Shown one piece after another: positions 47,821-56,573 of a stretch of DNA of 64,000 bases. How positions within the stretch are numbered: the stretch's first letter is position 1; each line of letters begins with the position of its first letter. Location: positions 5,495,001-5,559,000 of the forward strand of contig NZ_CP016353.1 in assembly GCF_002240355.1 (NCBI RefSeq), read 5' to 3'. The notes under the pieces are model-generated. The model saw nothing but the letters and a program-made list of their open reading frames with translations, did not search any database and was not told the origin of the DNA. The translations under genes were made by a program, and so were the position numbers. Source of the stretch: Prauserella marina (lineage in GTDB: Bacteria; Actinomycetota; Actinomycetes; Mycobacteriales; Pseudonocardiaceae).

Positions 47821-48480
47821 CTAGAAGAGGCGGAATTCGTTGGATTCGATGCCGCGTAGTGAGTCGTAGTCGAGAGTGACGCAGCGGATGCCGCGATCCT
47901 CGGCGAGCGTTCGAGCCTGCGGCTTGATCTGCTGGGCCGCGAAAACACCCTGCACCGGCGACAGCAACGGATCCCGGTTGAGCAGTTCGAGGTACCTGGT
48001 GAGCTGCTCGACGCCGTCGATCTCACCACGGCGCTTGATCTCGACGGCGACAGCGGCTCCGCCCGCGTCGCGGGCGAGGATGTCGACGGGACCGATCGCG
48101 GTCGGGTATTCCCTTCGCACCAGCGAATAGCCGTCGCCGAGTGTCGTGATGTGCTCGGCGAGCAGTTCCTGGAGGTGTGCCTCGACGCCGTCTTTGACGA
48201 GCCCCGGCTCCGCGCCGAGGTCGTGCTTCATCTCGTCGATCACGTTCTCGATGGTGATGACGAGCTTCTCGCCCGCCTTGTTCTCCACGATCCACAGGTT
48301 GCCGTCCTCGATGAGCCAGCACGGCGGGCTCATCCAGTTCAGCGGCTTGTAGGCGCGGTCGTCGGAGTGCACGGAGACCGAACCGTCCGACTTCACCAGC
48401 AGCAGGCGGGTGGCCATGGGCAGATGGGCGGTGAGCCGGCCGGCGTAGTCGACCTGGCACCGGGCAATTACGAGACGCAC
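47821..48480 (-). CDS. nucS: Endonuclease NucS (EndoMS), non-canonical mismatch repair
   Basis: A 219-aa NucS. N-terminal dimerisation/DNA-binding part [17 protein letters not shown]-terminal RecB-like nuclease with [23 protein letters not shown] (catalytic D-ExK). It cleaves mismatched DNA in actinobacteria lacking MutS/MutL. The C-terminus NEFRLF resembles the beta-clamp-binding tail. TAATCT ends 7 nt before GTG 48480, a leaderless start. Homologue of Rv1321. Confidence 0.94.
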   Translation of the reverse strand: MRLVIARCQVDYAGRLTAHLPMATRLLLVKSDGSVSVHSDDRAYKPLNWMSPPCWLIEDGNLWIVENKAGEKLVITIENVIDEMKHDLGAEPGLVKDGVEAHLQELLAEHITTLGDGYSLVRREYPTAIGPVDILARDAGGAAVAVEIKRRGEIDGVEQLTRYLELLNRDPLLSPVQGVFAAQQIKPQARTLAEDRGIRCVTLDYDSLRGIESNEFRLF

Positions 48481-48487
48481 GATCGAG

Positions 48488-48493
48488 AGATTA
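48488..48493 (-). promoter_or_regulatory. -10 box of a leaderless promoter (nucS)
   Basis: TAATCT on the minus strand ends 7 nt before GTG 48480. Confidence 0.5.
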
Positions 48494-48568
48494 GGCGAGT
48501 CGGGCCGACGGTAGCGGCAACGGGTGGCAGCACCCGGCAGAGACTAAACGACTTGGCAGACTCGTGGT

Positions 48569-49111
48569 GTGGACCCCATACAGCGCGTGTCGAGCCGCGA
48601 GGTGTACCGGAACGAATGGATGACCGTGCGAGAGGACGAAATCCGCAGGCAGGACGGCTCGCGGGGAATCTACGGCGTGGTCGACAAACCGCACTACGCG
48701 TTGATCATTGCTTCCGAAGGCGACCGGTTGCAGCTCGTCAGGCAGTTCAGGTACCCGCTCGGGTTGTCTCGATGGGAGTTCCCTCAAGGCACCGCGCCGG
48801 GAAGGGCCGATCAGGATCCGAAGACGCTGGCCGCGAGAGAACTTCGCGAGGAGACGGGGCTCGCCGCCGGTTCGCTTGTCGAACTCGGCGTGCTCGACGT
48901 CGCGGCGGGTATGTCGAGCCAGCGCGGAACCGCCTACCTCGCGACCGAGTTGACGCGGGGCGAGCCGGATCGCGAACCGGAGGAGCAGGACATGCTGGCC
49001 GCCTGGTTCTCCCGTGCCGACGTCGACAAGTTGATCACCAGCGGTGAACTCACCGACGCGCAATCGCTTGCGGCTTACGCTCTGCTACTTCTGCACGAAC
49101 GAACGAGGTGA
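48569..49111 (+). CDS. NUDIX hydrolase, ADP-ribose pyrophosphatase-like
   Basis: A 180-aa Nudix protein. WEFPQGTAPG and AARELREETGL form a Nudix box with the catalytic REL..EETG helix; the spacing before it carries an insertion (RADQDPKTL) compared with the minimal box. YGVVDKPHYALII and LVRQFRYPLG fit the ADP-ribose/nucleotide-sugar pyrophosphatase group. Start GTG 48569 is provisional; a CAGACT box lies 6 nt upstream. Divergent from nucS. Confidence 0.82.
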   Translation: MDPIQRVSSREVYRNEWMTVREDEIRRQDGSRGIYGVVDKPHYALIIASEGDRLQLVRQFRYPLGLSRWEFPQGTAPGRADQDPKTLAARELREETGLAAGSLVELGVLDVAAGMSSQRGTAYLATELTRGEPDREPEEQDMLAAWFSRADVDKLITSGELTDAQSLAAYALLLLHERTR

Positions 49112-49115
49112 GCGG

Positions 49116-49889
49116 TCAGTCCGGCCACTCCGGCTTGCGCTTCTCAAGGAACGCCGCCATTCCTTCCTTCGCGCCGGGAAGTTGCGAGGCGGACGCCATC
49201 ACCTCCACGGCGAGCGCGTAGGCATCGGCCTCGGGGCGGTCGAGCTGCGCGTAGAGGGTCTGCTTGCCGAGCGCCTTGGCCGCCCTGCTGCCCCGGGTCG
49301 CCCTTCCGAGTAGTTCCGCGACGGCCTCGTCGAGCCGATCGTCGGGAACGACCCTGTTGACGAGTCCCCATTCCAGTGCGGTCAGCGCGTCGATGGCGTC
49401 ACCGGTGAGCGCCAGTTCCATCAGCCGTTTGCGACCGACGGCGCGGGCAACCGGAACGGCGGGCGTATGGCAGAACCAGCCGCCTTTCCCGCCGGGCAAA
49501 GCAAAACCCGACGACTCGGCGGCCACCGCGAGGTCACACGAGGCGACGAGCTGGCAGCCCGCCGCGGTCGCCAGGCCGTGCACCCTCGCGATCACCACCT
49601 GAGGCGCCGACTGGATCGTTCCCATGAGATCGGTGCACAGGCGCAACAGATCCCTGACGCCCATCAGGTCCCTCGCCGCCACGTCGCCGAAATCGTGTCC
49701 CGCGGAGAACACGGGGCCAGCGCCCGCGAGCACGATTCCGGTCGCGTCGGACTCGGCGGTCTGCCGGAACGCCGCGAGCAATTCGCGCAAATGTTCCTCT
49801 GACAGCGAATTGCGCCGTGCGGCGCGGTTCATGGTGATGGTGACCGTGTCGTCCTCGCGTTTGACGAGGACGTGCTCGAACTCGCCCAT
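49116..49889 (-). CDS. Enoyl-CoA hydratase/isomerase family protein
   Basis: A 257-aa crotonase-fold protein. FSAGHDFGDVA is the oxyanion-hole loop, VIARVHGLATAAGCQLVASCDLAVA the core, and FALPGGKGGWFC the second loop. The usual catalytic Glu positions are not both obvious, so hydratase versus isomerase or hydrolase is open. ATG 49889 lies 6 nt after TACGGT (leaderless); a GTG one codon upstream is possible. Convergent with the Nudix gene (4-bp gap). Confidence 0.82.
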   Translation of the reverse strand: MGEFEHVLVKREDDTVTITMNRAARRNSLSEEHLRELLAAFRQTAESDATGIVLAGAGPVFSAGHDFGDVAARDLMGVRDLLRLCTDLMGTIQSAPQVVIARVHGLATAAGCQLVASCDLAVAAESSGFALPGGKGGWFCHTPAVPVARAVGRKRLMELALTGDAIDALTALEWGLVNRVVPDDRLDEAVAELLGRATRGSRAAKALGKQTLYAQLDRPEADAYALAVEVMASASQLPGAKEGMAAFLEKRKPEWPD

Positions 49890-49895
49890 CACCCG

Positions 49896-49901
49896 ACCGT
49901 A
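49896..49901 (-). promoter_or_regulatory. -10 box of a leaderless promoter (enoyl-CoA hydratase)
   Basis: TACGGT on the minus strand ends 6 nt before ATG 49889. Confidence 0.4.
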
Positions 49902-49920
49902 ACGGCCATGACCGGAGATG

Positions 49921-50700
49921 TCAGGTCTCGTCGAGGACGGACTTGAGGAAGGTCCGTGTGCGGTCCTGTTCGGGTTCGTTGAACAGCTGCTCTGGCGTGC
50001 CGTCCTCGATGATCCTTCCCTCGTTGAACATCAGCACCCGGTGCGACACGTCGCGCGCGAACTTCATCGCGTGTGTCACGAGGAGCATCGTGACGTCGGT
50101 CGTCTTGGCGATGTCCCGCAGCACGTCAAGTACTTCGGCCGCGATCTCGGGGTCGAGTGCCGAGGTCACCTCGTCGAGCAACAGCACGTCGGGATCGACG
50201 GCGAGCGCCCTCGCGATCGCGACCCGCTGCTGCTGACCGCCGGAAAGCTGTGAGGGGTGGGCATCCAGCTTGTCGCTGAGCCCCACCATCTCCAGCAGTT
50301 CCTTGCCCCTCGCCTCGGCCTCGTCCTTGGACTTACCGAGCACGTGAATCGGCGCCTCGGTGACGTTGCGAAGGACCTTCATGTTGGGGAACAGGTTGAA
50401 ATGCTGGAACACCATGGTGATCCGGCTGCGCACCTTGCGGATGTGCGCCTCGCTCGCCGGAACGAGCTTGTCACCCCGCTGTTCGTGGTACAGGTAGTCG
50501 CCGTTCACCTTGATGGTGCCGCGATCCGGCCTCGTGAGCGTCATCAGCATGCGCAGGATCGTGGTCTTTCCGGACCCACTCGGGCCGATGAGAGTAACCC
50601 GCTCACCCGAGCCGACCGAGAACGAGAGGTCGTCGAGCACCACGTTCTGGCCGAATGCCTTGTGCACGCCTTCGAACGTGATGAAGTCACCGTTGGTCAA
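49921..50700 (-). CDS. ehuA: EhuA-type polar amino acid/ectoine ABC transporter ATPase, copy 1
   Basis: A 259-aa PAAT-family ATPase with Walker A GPSGSGKTTILR, Q-loop VFQHFNLFPNMKVL, signature LSGGQQQRVAIARAL, Walker B VLLLDEVTSALDP and switch His in LLVTHAMKF. TTG 50700 has GAGAGGA 6 nt upstream. It powers the 50723-52065 permeases. Gene order binding protein-permease-permease-ATPase equals ehuBCDA, the ectoine/hydroxyectoine system; no ectoine catabolic genes are adjacent, so substrate is provisional. Confidence 0.85.
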   Translation of the reverse strand: MTNGDFITFEGVHKAFGQNVVLDDLSFSVGSGERVTLIGPSGSGKTTILRMLMTLTRPDRGTIKVNGDYLYHEQRGDKLVPASEAHIRKVRSRITMVFQHFNLFPNMKVLRNVTEAPIHVLGKSKDEAEARGKELLEMVGLSDKLDAHPSQLSGGQQQRVAIARALAVDPDVLLLDEVTSALDPEIAAEVLDVLRDIAKTTDVTMLLVTHAMKFARDVSHRVLMFNEGRIIEDGTPEQLFNEPEQDRTRTFLKSVLDET

Positions 50701-50722
50701 GGGATTTCCTCTCTAGCTTGTC

Positions 50723-51382
50723 TCAGACGCGAACCTGGCCGAACCGGCGTTCTACGATGCGCGCGATCCAGGCCATCACGAGCGCGACGACCAAGTACAC
50801 CATCCCAGCCGCCGCGATCGGTTCGGAATAGCGGAAGGTCTCCGAGCCGATCGCGATGGCACCGCCGAGCATTTCCACCACCGTGATGGCGAGCAACTGC
50901 GGGGTGTCCTTGAACATCGCGATGATGTAGTTGGCCAGCGCGGGCACCACCCTGGGGATCGCCTGCGGCAGGATGACATTCGTCCAGGTACGCCGGGTCG
51001 AGAGGTTCAGCGCGGTCGACGCCTCCCACTGTCCAGGTGGGACACCGTCGATGCCGGAGCGGTAGACCTCGGACACGTAGGTCGCGTAGTGCAGGCCCAG
51101 CGCGAACGCGCCGGTCGCCAACGGCGAGACGCTGATGCCGATGAGCGGAAGCACGTAGAAAAAGAAGAACAGCTGAACGAGCAGCGGCGTCGAGCGGATG
51201 AACTCGACGAGGAAACCGACCGGCATGCTCACCCAGCGGTTCGGACTACGCCTCGCCAGCGCGAAGACGAGTCCGAGGATCAGCGCGATGACGTAGCCGA
51301 TGCCGGTTGCGGTGAGCGCGACCAGCAGGCCGTCCAGCATGGTGGGCATCGCGTCCCACACCTGGCTCCAGTCGAAGTTCAC
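50723..51382 (-). CDS. ehuD: EhuD-type ABC transporter permease, copy 1
   Basis: A 219-aa HisMQ/PAAT permease with about five helices. The VEFIRSTPLLVQLFFFFYV motif and the EAA loop around GVPPGQWEASTALNLS (~residue 130) bind the ATPase. GTG 51382 overlaps the EhuC stop (GTGA). Forms the membrane channel with EhuC copy 1. Confidence 0.85.
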   Translation of the reverse strand: MNFDWSQVWDAMPTMLDGLLVALTATGIGYVIALILGLVFALARRSPNRWVSMPVGFLVEFIRSTPLLVQLFFFFYVLPLIGISVSPLATGAFALGLHYATYVSEVYRSGIDGVPPGQWEASTALNLSTRRTWTNVILPQAIPRVVPALANYIIAMFKDTPQLLAITVVEMLGGAIAIGSETFRYSEPIAAAGMVYLVVALVMAWIARIVERRFGQVRV

Positions 51383-52065
51383 GCTGCCACCTTCTTAGCG
51401 CCGAAAAGGCCGGAGGAAACCTTGCGGCCGAGCGAACGGGCTGCCATGCGTTCGAGCAGCTTCATGATCGTCACGAAAACGAACGCGATCACGCCGTAGC
51501 CGACGAGCAGGCCGAAGAACACCAGTGCGGTCTCCCCTGTCGAGGCCCTGATGAGCTGCGCGGAGAAGGTCAAGTCGGAGATGTAGACCAGGGACACCAG
51601 CGAGGTCTGTTTGAGCAACTCGATGAGGTTGTTGGTGAACGGTGGGATCATCGCGACGACCGCCTGTGGCAGCACGACTTTTCGCATCCGCTGCATCGGG
51701 GTGAAGTTCAGCGCGACGGCCGCCTCGATCTGTCCAGGCGGGACGGCGCGAATGGCGCCGCGAACCACCTCGGCCGCGTAGGCACCGATGTTGAGCGCCA
51801 GCGCGAGAATGCCCGCGAAGAGCGGATTCAACTGGTAACCGAACTGCGGGATGATGAAGATCAGCGCGAAGAGCAGCACCAGTGAGGGAAATCCGCGGAA
51901 CACTTCGGTATAGACCATCGCGATCGCCCGGACGGTCTTGCGCTTGCTGGTACGCGCGAGTCCAGCGATGAAGGCGAAGGCGAGCCCCAGGAGCGCACCG
52001 AACACGGTGAGCAGGAGGGTGTTGCGCAAGCCCTCCCAGACATAGGCCATCAAGCCGGCAGACAT
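51379..52065 (-). CDS. ehuC: EhuC-type ABC transporter permease, copy 1
   Basis: A 228-aa PAAT permease. YTEVFRGFPSLVLLFALIF and the EAA loop AVPPGQIEAAVALNFTPMQR are diagnostic. Partner of EhuD copy 1; the two are translated with a 4-bp overlap. It starts 13 bp after the binding-protein stop. Confidence 0.85.
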   Translation of the reverse strand: MSAGLMAYVWEGLRNTLLLTVFGALLGLAFAFIAGLARTSKRKTVRAIAMVYTEVFRGFPSLVLLFALIFIIPQFGYQLNPLFAGILALALNIGAYAAEVVRGAIRAVPPGQIEAAVALNFTPMQRMRKVVLPQAVVAMIPPFTNNLIELLKQTSLVSLVYISDLTFSAQLIRASTGETALVFFGLLVGYGVIAFVFVTIMKLLERMAARSLGRKVSSGLFGAKKVAA

Positions 52066-52078
52066 GATCAGGCCCCCT

Positions 52079-52996
52079 TCAGTCCGCGGTTCCGGTGCAC
52101 AACGCCTGTGCCGTGAGGTCGGTCATCTCGTCCTGGGAGAACCCGAAGGGACGGGTGAGCCTCAGCACGTCGCCGCTGCGCTGCATCGCCGCGAGCTCGC
52201 GATTGAACTCGTCGACGATCGCGGTCTCCCCTTTCCTGAACCCGAAACCACCCGCGCCGTACTGCTTCACGCCATTGACGATGGGAACGAAGGTCTCACC
52301 GACCTCCAGCGCGATTCCCTGCCGCTGGCCGAGCGCGGCGTCGAGAGAGAGCCTGGTGAGCATCAGGCAGTCGGCCCTGTTGGCGAGCACACCGTCGATG
52401 CCGGAGGACTGGTCGGGGAACACCACGATCCTTCCTCCCGGAATACCGACGTCACTCGCGTAGCCCTCCTCGACGGAACCGGTCAGCACACCGATCCTGG
52501 CACGCTTCTCCACGACGCTGTCCAAATCAGACAGTCCCATCGGGTTTCCCCGCGGCAGGAGCAACGCGGCGGGCGCGTTGTAGTCGGGGTTCGTGAACTC
52601 GATTTCGGCGCACCGCGCGGGGGTGATGTACATACCGGCCGAGATCACGTCGAAGAGCCCGGCCTTGAGACCGGGGATCAGCGAACTGAAGTCGGCCAAT
52701 TTCGGTTCGAAGGAGTCGACGCCCAGCCTGCGGAAGATTTCCTTGCCGACCTCGGGAGCCTCTCCGGTGAGCACACCCTCCTTGTTGATGAAGCCGAATG
52801 GTCGCTCGTTGGCGAAGCCCATCCGGACGTTTCCCTCGTCACGCAGTCGATTGAGTAGGTCTCCGCCCTCGCCGTCGGCCGCCACGCTGATCGATGTGCA
52901 GCCGCTGACAAGCGCGCCACCACCAACCGCGAGACCAAGGGTTAAGCCGGACGCACCGCGGAGAAACCCACGCCTGTTCAGGCTGGAGGAATTCAC
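52079..52996 (-). CDS. ehuB: EhuB-type substrate-binding lipoprotein, copy 1
   Basis: A 305-aa type II binding protein. Near the N-terminus NRRGFLRGASG is a twin-arginine-like signal followed by lipobox LVSGC, so export is probably by Tat with lipid anchoring. MGFANERPFGFINKEGVLTG and EAPEVGKEIF match EhuB-type ectoine-binding proteins. GTG 52996 has AGGGAG about 10 nt upstream; ATG 53023 (no Shine-Dalgarno) is the alternative. First gene of ehuBCDA copy 1. Confidence 0.82.
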   Translation of the reverse strand: MNSSSLNRRGFLRGASGLTLGLAVGGGALVSGCTSISVAADGEGGDLLNRLRDEGNVRMGFANERPFGFINKEGVLTGEAPEVGKEIFRRLGVDSFEPKLADFSSLIPGLKAGLFDVISAGMYITPARCAEIEFTNPDYNAPAALLLPRGNPMGLSDLDSVVEKRARIGVLTGSVEEGYASDVGIPGGRIVVFPDQSSGIDGVLANRADCLMLTRLSLDAALGQRQGIALEVGETFVPIVNGVKQYGAGGFGFRKGETAIVDEFNRELAAMQRSGDVLRLTRPFGFSQDEMTDLTAQALCTGTAD

Positions 52997-53066
52997 GTAC
53001 TCGTAGCTCCCTGTCCTTCCCATCGGGGTGAGCCGATGAGACCTCAGCGCGGACTCGATTGCGCTT

Positions 53067-53096
53067 ACCCTAGGCAAGTCACCCGTTTGCGCGCAA
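53067..53096 (-). promoter_or_regulatory. Candidate promoter of ehu operon 1
   Basis: On the minus strand TTGCGC (53091-53096), an 18-bp spacer and TAGGGT (53067-53072), 70 nt before GTG 52996. The rest of the 283-bp gap to operon 2 shows no further feature. Confidence 0.45.
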
Positions 53097-53279
53097 TCCG
53101 TTCGGAAAATTTCCATCGACGGAGATCAAGTTTCGATGACCGTCGCAATGCGTGGACGTGCGTGGGCAACATGCGCGATACCTGCGTAAATTCCGGGATT
53201 CGCCGGGAAGAAGACAGGAGGGGAGGCAACTGGGTGCCCCGAGCGGGCCCAGTCGGCGTCCGTCGCGCGCGCCTCCTCG

Positions 53280-54047
53280 TCAGCCCGCGCGGTCGATCAC
53301 CGCGTGCAGAAACTCCCTTGTTCGCTCGTGCTCAGGACGAGTGAACAACATCTCCGGAACCCCTTCCTCGATCACCTGTCCGTTGTCGAACATGAGCACC
53401 CGGTCGGATACGTCCCTCGCGAACCGCATCTCGTGTGTCACGCAAAGGAAAGTGATGTCGGTGGTCTTCGCGATGTTCTTCAGTACTCCGAGAACTCCGG
53501 CGACCAACTCCGGGTCGAGCGCCGAGGTCACCTCGTCGAGCAGCAGCACCTTCGGCCGCATGGCCAGCGCCCTCGCGATCGCGACCCGCTGCTGCTGACC
53601 ACCGGACAGCTGGGTGGGGTGCGCGCCGACCTTCTCTGAAAGCCCGACGAGTTCCAGCAGTTCCAGCGCCCGCTGCTCCGCCTCCGCTTTGGACAACCCG
53701 AGCGCGCGAACGGGAGCCTCGGTGATGTTGCGCAGCACCGGCATGTTGGGGAACAGGTTGAACTGCTGGAACACCATGCCGATCCGCTTGCGGATCCTGC
53801 GCTGGTGTTTCTCGTCGGATGCAACGAGTTCCCCTCCCCGATCCATGTGGGACAGGAACTCACCATCGACCTCGATCGTGCCACCGTCCACTTTCTCCAG
53901 GGTCATCAGTAGCCGGAGGATCGTGGTCTTGCCGGACCCGCTCGGCCCGATCAGCGTGACGAACTCGCCCGGCGAGACGACGAAGTCCAGTTCGCTCAGG
54001 ACGACGTGGGCGCCGAACCTCTTCTCGACTCCGGAGAACCGGATCAT
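53280..54047 (-). CDS. ehuA: EhuA-type ABC transporter ATPase, copy 2
   Basis: A 255-aa paralogue of the copy 1 ATPase: GPSGSGKTTILRLLMTLEKV, VFQQFNLFPNMPVLRN, LSGGQQQRVAIARALA, VLLLDEVTSALDP. ATG 54047 (MIRFSGVEKRFG) lies 4 bp after the permease stop; a TTG at 54068 would overlap it by 17 bp. Residues outside the motifs have diverged from copy 1, so the duplication is not recent. Confidence 0.84.
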   Translation of the reverse strand: MIRFSGVEKRFGAHVVLSELDFVVSPGEFVTLIGPSGSGKTTILRLLMTLEKVDGGTIEVDGEFLSHMDRGGELVASDEKHQRRIRKRIGMVFQQFNLFPNMPVLRNITEAPVRALGLSKAEAEQRALELLELVGLSEKVGAHPTQLSGGQQQRVAIARALAMRPKVLLLDEVTSALDPELVAGVLGVLKNIAKTTDITFLCVTHEMRFARDVSDRVLMFDNGQVIEEGVPEMLFTRPEHERTREFLHAVIDRAG

Positions 54048-54051
54048 GGGC

Positions 54052-54714
54052 TCAGTGTGCGATTCCAAAGCGACGCTCCAACCATCGGACGAAAAGCGAG
54101 GACGGGTAGCTCAGCAACAGGAAGAGGATCCCGGCCATGGTCAGCGGCTCCACGAACCGGAAGGAGGACGAGCCCACCTCGTAGGCCGCCCCGACGATGT
54201 CGAGCACGCTGATCGTCAACAGCAGCGGTGTCTCCTTGAACATCGAGATCGTGTAGTTACCGAGCGCGGGCAGCACCCTCGGGATGGCCTGGGGCAGGAT
54301 CACCGCGGTCCAGGTCCGTCCCCTCGGCAGGCTCAGCGCGCGGGCGGCTTCCCACTGTCCCTTCGGAACACCCTCGATACCGGCCCGGTAGACCTCGGCC
54401 GTGTAGGTCGCGTAGTGCAGGCCGAGCCCGATGACGCCGGTCAGCAACGGCGAGAGCCGGATGCCGATGTCGGGGAGTACGAAAAACAGGAAGAACAGCT
54501 GGACCAGCAGCGGGGTGCTCCGCACGAACTCGACGAACAACCAGACGATGGTCCGGACCAGCCAGAACCGCGATCGGCGCAGCAAAGCGAAGACGAGGCC
54601 CAGCACATAGGCGAGCAGGGAACCGAACACGGTCGCCTCGACGGTGACGACAAGTCCCTCGCCGAGCGAGGGAAGCACGCTCCACGCGTAGTTCCAGTCC
54701 CACGACCAGTTCAT
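54052..54714 (-). CDS. ehuD: EhuD-type ABC transporter permease, copy 2
   Basis: A 220-aa PAAT permease with FVEFVRSTPLLVQLFFLFFV and EAA loop GVPKGQWEAARALSLPRGR, aligned with EhuD copy 1 along its length. ATGA overlap with EhuC copy 2. Confidence 0.84.
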   Translation of the reverse strand: MNWSWDWNYAWSVLPSLGEGLVVTVEATVFGSLLAYVLGLVFALLRRSRFWLVRTIVWLFVEFVRSTPLLVQLFFLFFVLPDIGIRLSPLLTGVIGLGLHYATYTAEVYRAGIEGVPKGQWEAARALSLPRGRTWTAVILPQAIPRVLPALGNYTISMFKETPLLLTISVLDIVGAAYEVGSSSFRFVEPLTMAGILFLLLSYPSSLFVRWLERRFGIAH

Positions 54715-55430
54715 GCGACCCCGCTCCCCTGGCCGACCTTCGCGAAGAACGCGGTGCGTTCCGCGGGCCTGCGACCGAGCCGCGCCGCCGCCTTCCTTTC
54801 GAGCAGCCTCATGCCGACGGTGATCACAATGGACAGTGCGAGATAGAAGAGCAGCACCAGCACGAAGATCAGCACCGTCTGATCGGTGTGCCTGATGAGA
54901 AGCACCTCACGAGCCTGATAGGTGATCTCGGGAACGGTGATGATCGTCAGCAGCGCGCTGCCCTTGAGCAACTGGATGAAGAGGTTGTTGAACGGCGGGA
55001 TCATGTCGGCGAATGCCTGCGGCAGAATGACCCTGCGCATGCGCTGTGCCGGGCTGAGACTGAGTGCGACACAGCCCTCGTACTGTTCCCTCGGGACCGC
55101 CTGAACGGCGCCCCGCACGATCTCGGCGCCGTATGCGCCGAAGTTCAGGCCGAGGACCGTGATACCGGCCCACAACGGGACGAGCTGGAATCCGGTCAGA
55201 ATCGGCAGTACGAAGTAGATCCACAGCAACTGGACCACTTCGGACGTACCGCGCCAGATCTCCACGTAGGTGCGCGCGACGACTCTGACGACCACGGACG
55301 GCGACAGCATGGCGAGCCCGGCGACGACCGAAAGCACCGTAGCGATCACGATGCCACCGAGTGTCGCCTCGACCGTCAGCAGCAGGCCCTTGGCGATCGT
55401 CGAGACGAAAAGTGTCAGGTTGTCGAACAT
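54711..55430 (-). CDS. ehuC: EhuC-type ABC transporter permease, copy 2
   Basis: A 239-aa PAAT permease. YVEIWRGTSEVVQLLWIYFV and EAA loop AVPREQYEGCVALSLSPAQR are present. It lies 27 bp after the binding protein in ehuBCDA copy 2. Confidence 0.84.
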   Translation of the reverse strand: MFDNLTLFVSTIAKGLLLTVEATLGGIVIATVLSVVAGLAMLSPSVVVRVVARTYVEIWRGTSEVVQLLWIYFVLPILTGFQLVPLWAGITVLGLNFGAYGAEIVRGAVQAVPREQYEGCVALSLSPAQRMRRVILPQAFADMIPPFNNLFIQLLKGSALLTIITVPEITYQAREVLLIRHTDQTVLIFVLVLLFYLALSIVITVGMRLLERKAAARLGRRPAERTAFFAKVGQGSGVA

Positions 55431-55457
55431 CGGACACCCAGCCGGGCGGCGCGCCCG

Positions 55458-56360
55458 CTACTTCCCTGAACAGAGCTGCTCGGTGGTCACGTCCGGCGGC
55501 GGCACGTTGTCCTCGGTGAACCCGAAGGGTGTGACGATCCGCAGCCATTCCCCGCTCTGCTGAATCTTCTTCAGCTCGGCGTCGAAAGCGGTGCGCAAGT
55601 CGTTGTCCGCCTTGCGGAAGACGAACCCACCGGCCTGTATCTGCTCCTTCCCTTCGACGACCGGGGTGAACCCCTCAGTGACTTCCAGCGGCGCGTTCGG
55701 GTTCTGCTTGAGCAGTTCCCTCAGCGAGATGTCGGTCAACGCACCGCAGTAAGCCCTGCGGTCGAGCAGTGCCTGCAACAGTTCCGGCTGACCGTCGTAG
55801 GGCTGGATCTTGTCCTTCGCCAGCCCGAGCGCGGTCGCGACCTCCTGCTCGACCGTTCCCGACAGCACCGCGACGGCGACGCCTTTCGCCTTCGCGTCGT
55901 CGAAGTTGTCGATCTGTTCGGGATTTCCTTTCGGCACAAGGAAAGCGGTGGGAGTCACGTAGTCGACCGTCGAGAACGACGCGTTGGCACACCGGCTGGG
56001 AAGTATCGCCATTCCCGCGGCGACCATGTCGTACTGTCCCGCGTTGAGCGCCTGGATGAGCTGGCCGAACTCGACCTGCTGCGCCTCGACCCCTGACACG
56101 TCGAGGTCGCGGAAAACCGCCCTCGCCACTTCGGGCGCCTCACCCGTGACCTTGCCGTTGTCGGTGTAGCCGTACGGAATCTCCCCCGCGATACCGATCT
56201 TCACCGTGCCCGCGTCCTTGAGGCGCTGAAGGGTGTTGCCCTCCCCGGATTGCGGGACCTCGGAACAAGCCGCCAGCAAAGCGGGGCCGCCGATCGCGGC
56301 CATCCCGAAAACCGCCGACTGCCGAAAGAAGTCCCGCCGCGTCCACTCGCCGTGCGCCAT
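55458..56360 (-). CDS. ehuB: EhuB-type substrate-binding lipoprotein, copy 2
   Basis: A 300-aa binding protein with Tat-like TRRDFFRQS then lipobox LLAAC (Cys ~33). IGIAGEIPYGYTDNGKVTG and EAPEVARAVF keep the EhuB ligand-site start. GAGG lies 7 nt before ATG 56360. Divergence from copy 1 in the ligand lobe suggests a different preferred substrate or affinity. Promoter and palindrome are readable upstream. Confidence 0.82.
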   Translation of the reverse strand: MAHGEWTRRDFFRQSAVFGMAAIGGPALLAACSEVPQSGEGNTLQRLKDAGTVKIGIAGEIPYGYTDNGKVTGEAPEVARAVFRDLDVSGVEAQQVEFGQLIQALNAGQYDMVAAGMAILPSRCANASFSTVDYVTPTAFLVPKGNPEQIDNFDDAKAKGVAVAVLSGTVEQEVATALGLAKDKIQPYDGQPELLQALLDRRAYCGALTDISLRELLKQNPNAPLEVTEGFTPVVEGKEQIQAGGFVFRKADNDLRTAFDAELKKIQQSGEWLRIVTPFGFTEDNVPPPDVTTEQLCSGK

Positions 56361-56376
56361 GACCGCACCTCTTTTC

Positions 56377-56396
56377 GATTGACCTCGTTGTCAATC
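56377..56396. promoter_or_regulatory. Palindromic operator candidate in the ehuB2 leader
   Basis: Perfect 7-bp arms GATTGAC/GTCAATC separated by 6 bp, lying between the -10 box and the start codon of ehuB copy 2. Size and symmetry fit a dimeric regulator acting as a roadblock. No copy occurs before ehuB1. Confidence 0.5.
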
Positions 56397-56445
56397 CCCA
56401 TGCGAGCCCCGTTCAGGTCACCGCCCGCACAGGTCCTAGAAATCG

Positions 56446-56474
56446 AAAGTAGGTCGCGGGAACCCTTTGGTCAA
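56446..56474 (-). promoter_or_regulatory. Promoter of ehu operon 2
   Basis: Minus-strand TTGACC (56469-56474) and TACTTT (56446-56451) with an ideal 17-bp spacer, about 85 nt before ATG 56360. The best consensus promoter in the window. Confidence 0.6.
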
Positions 56475-56573
56475 AGAAAGAAGAACGACTGACCAGTTGC
56501 CGTTATCGGAACGAGATCACGAATTCGGTGCGTGACGGGAAAGCGGCACCGCGTATCGAATCCGAGGCACCAT

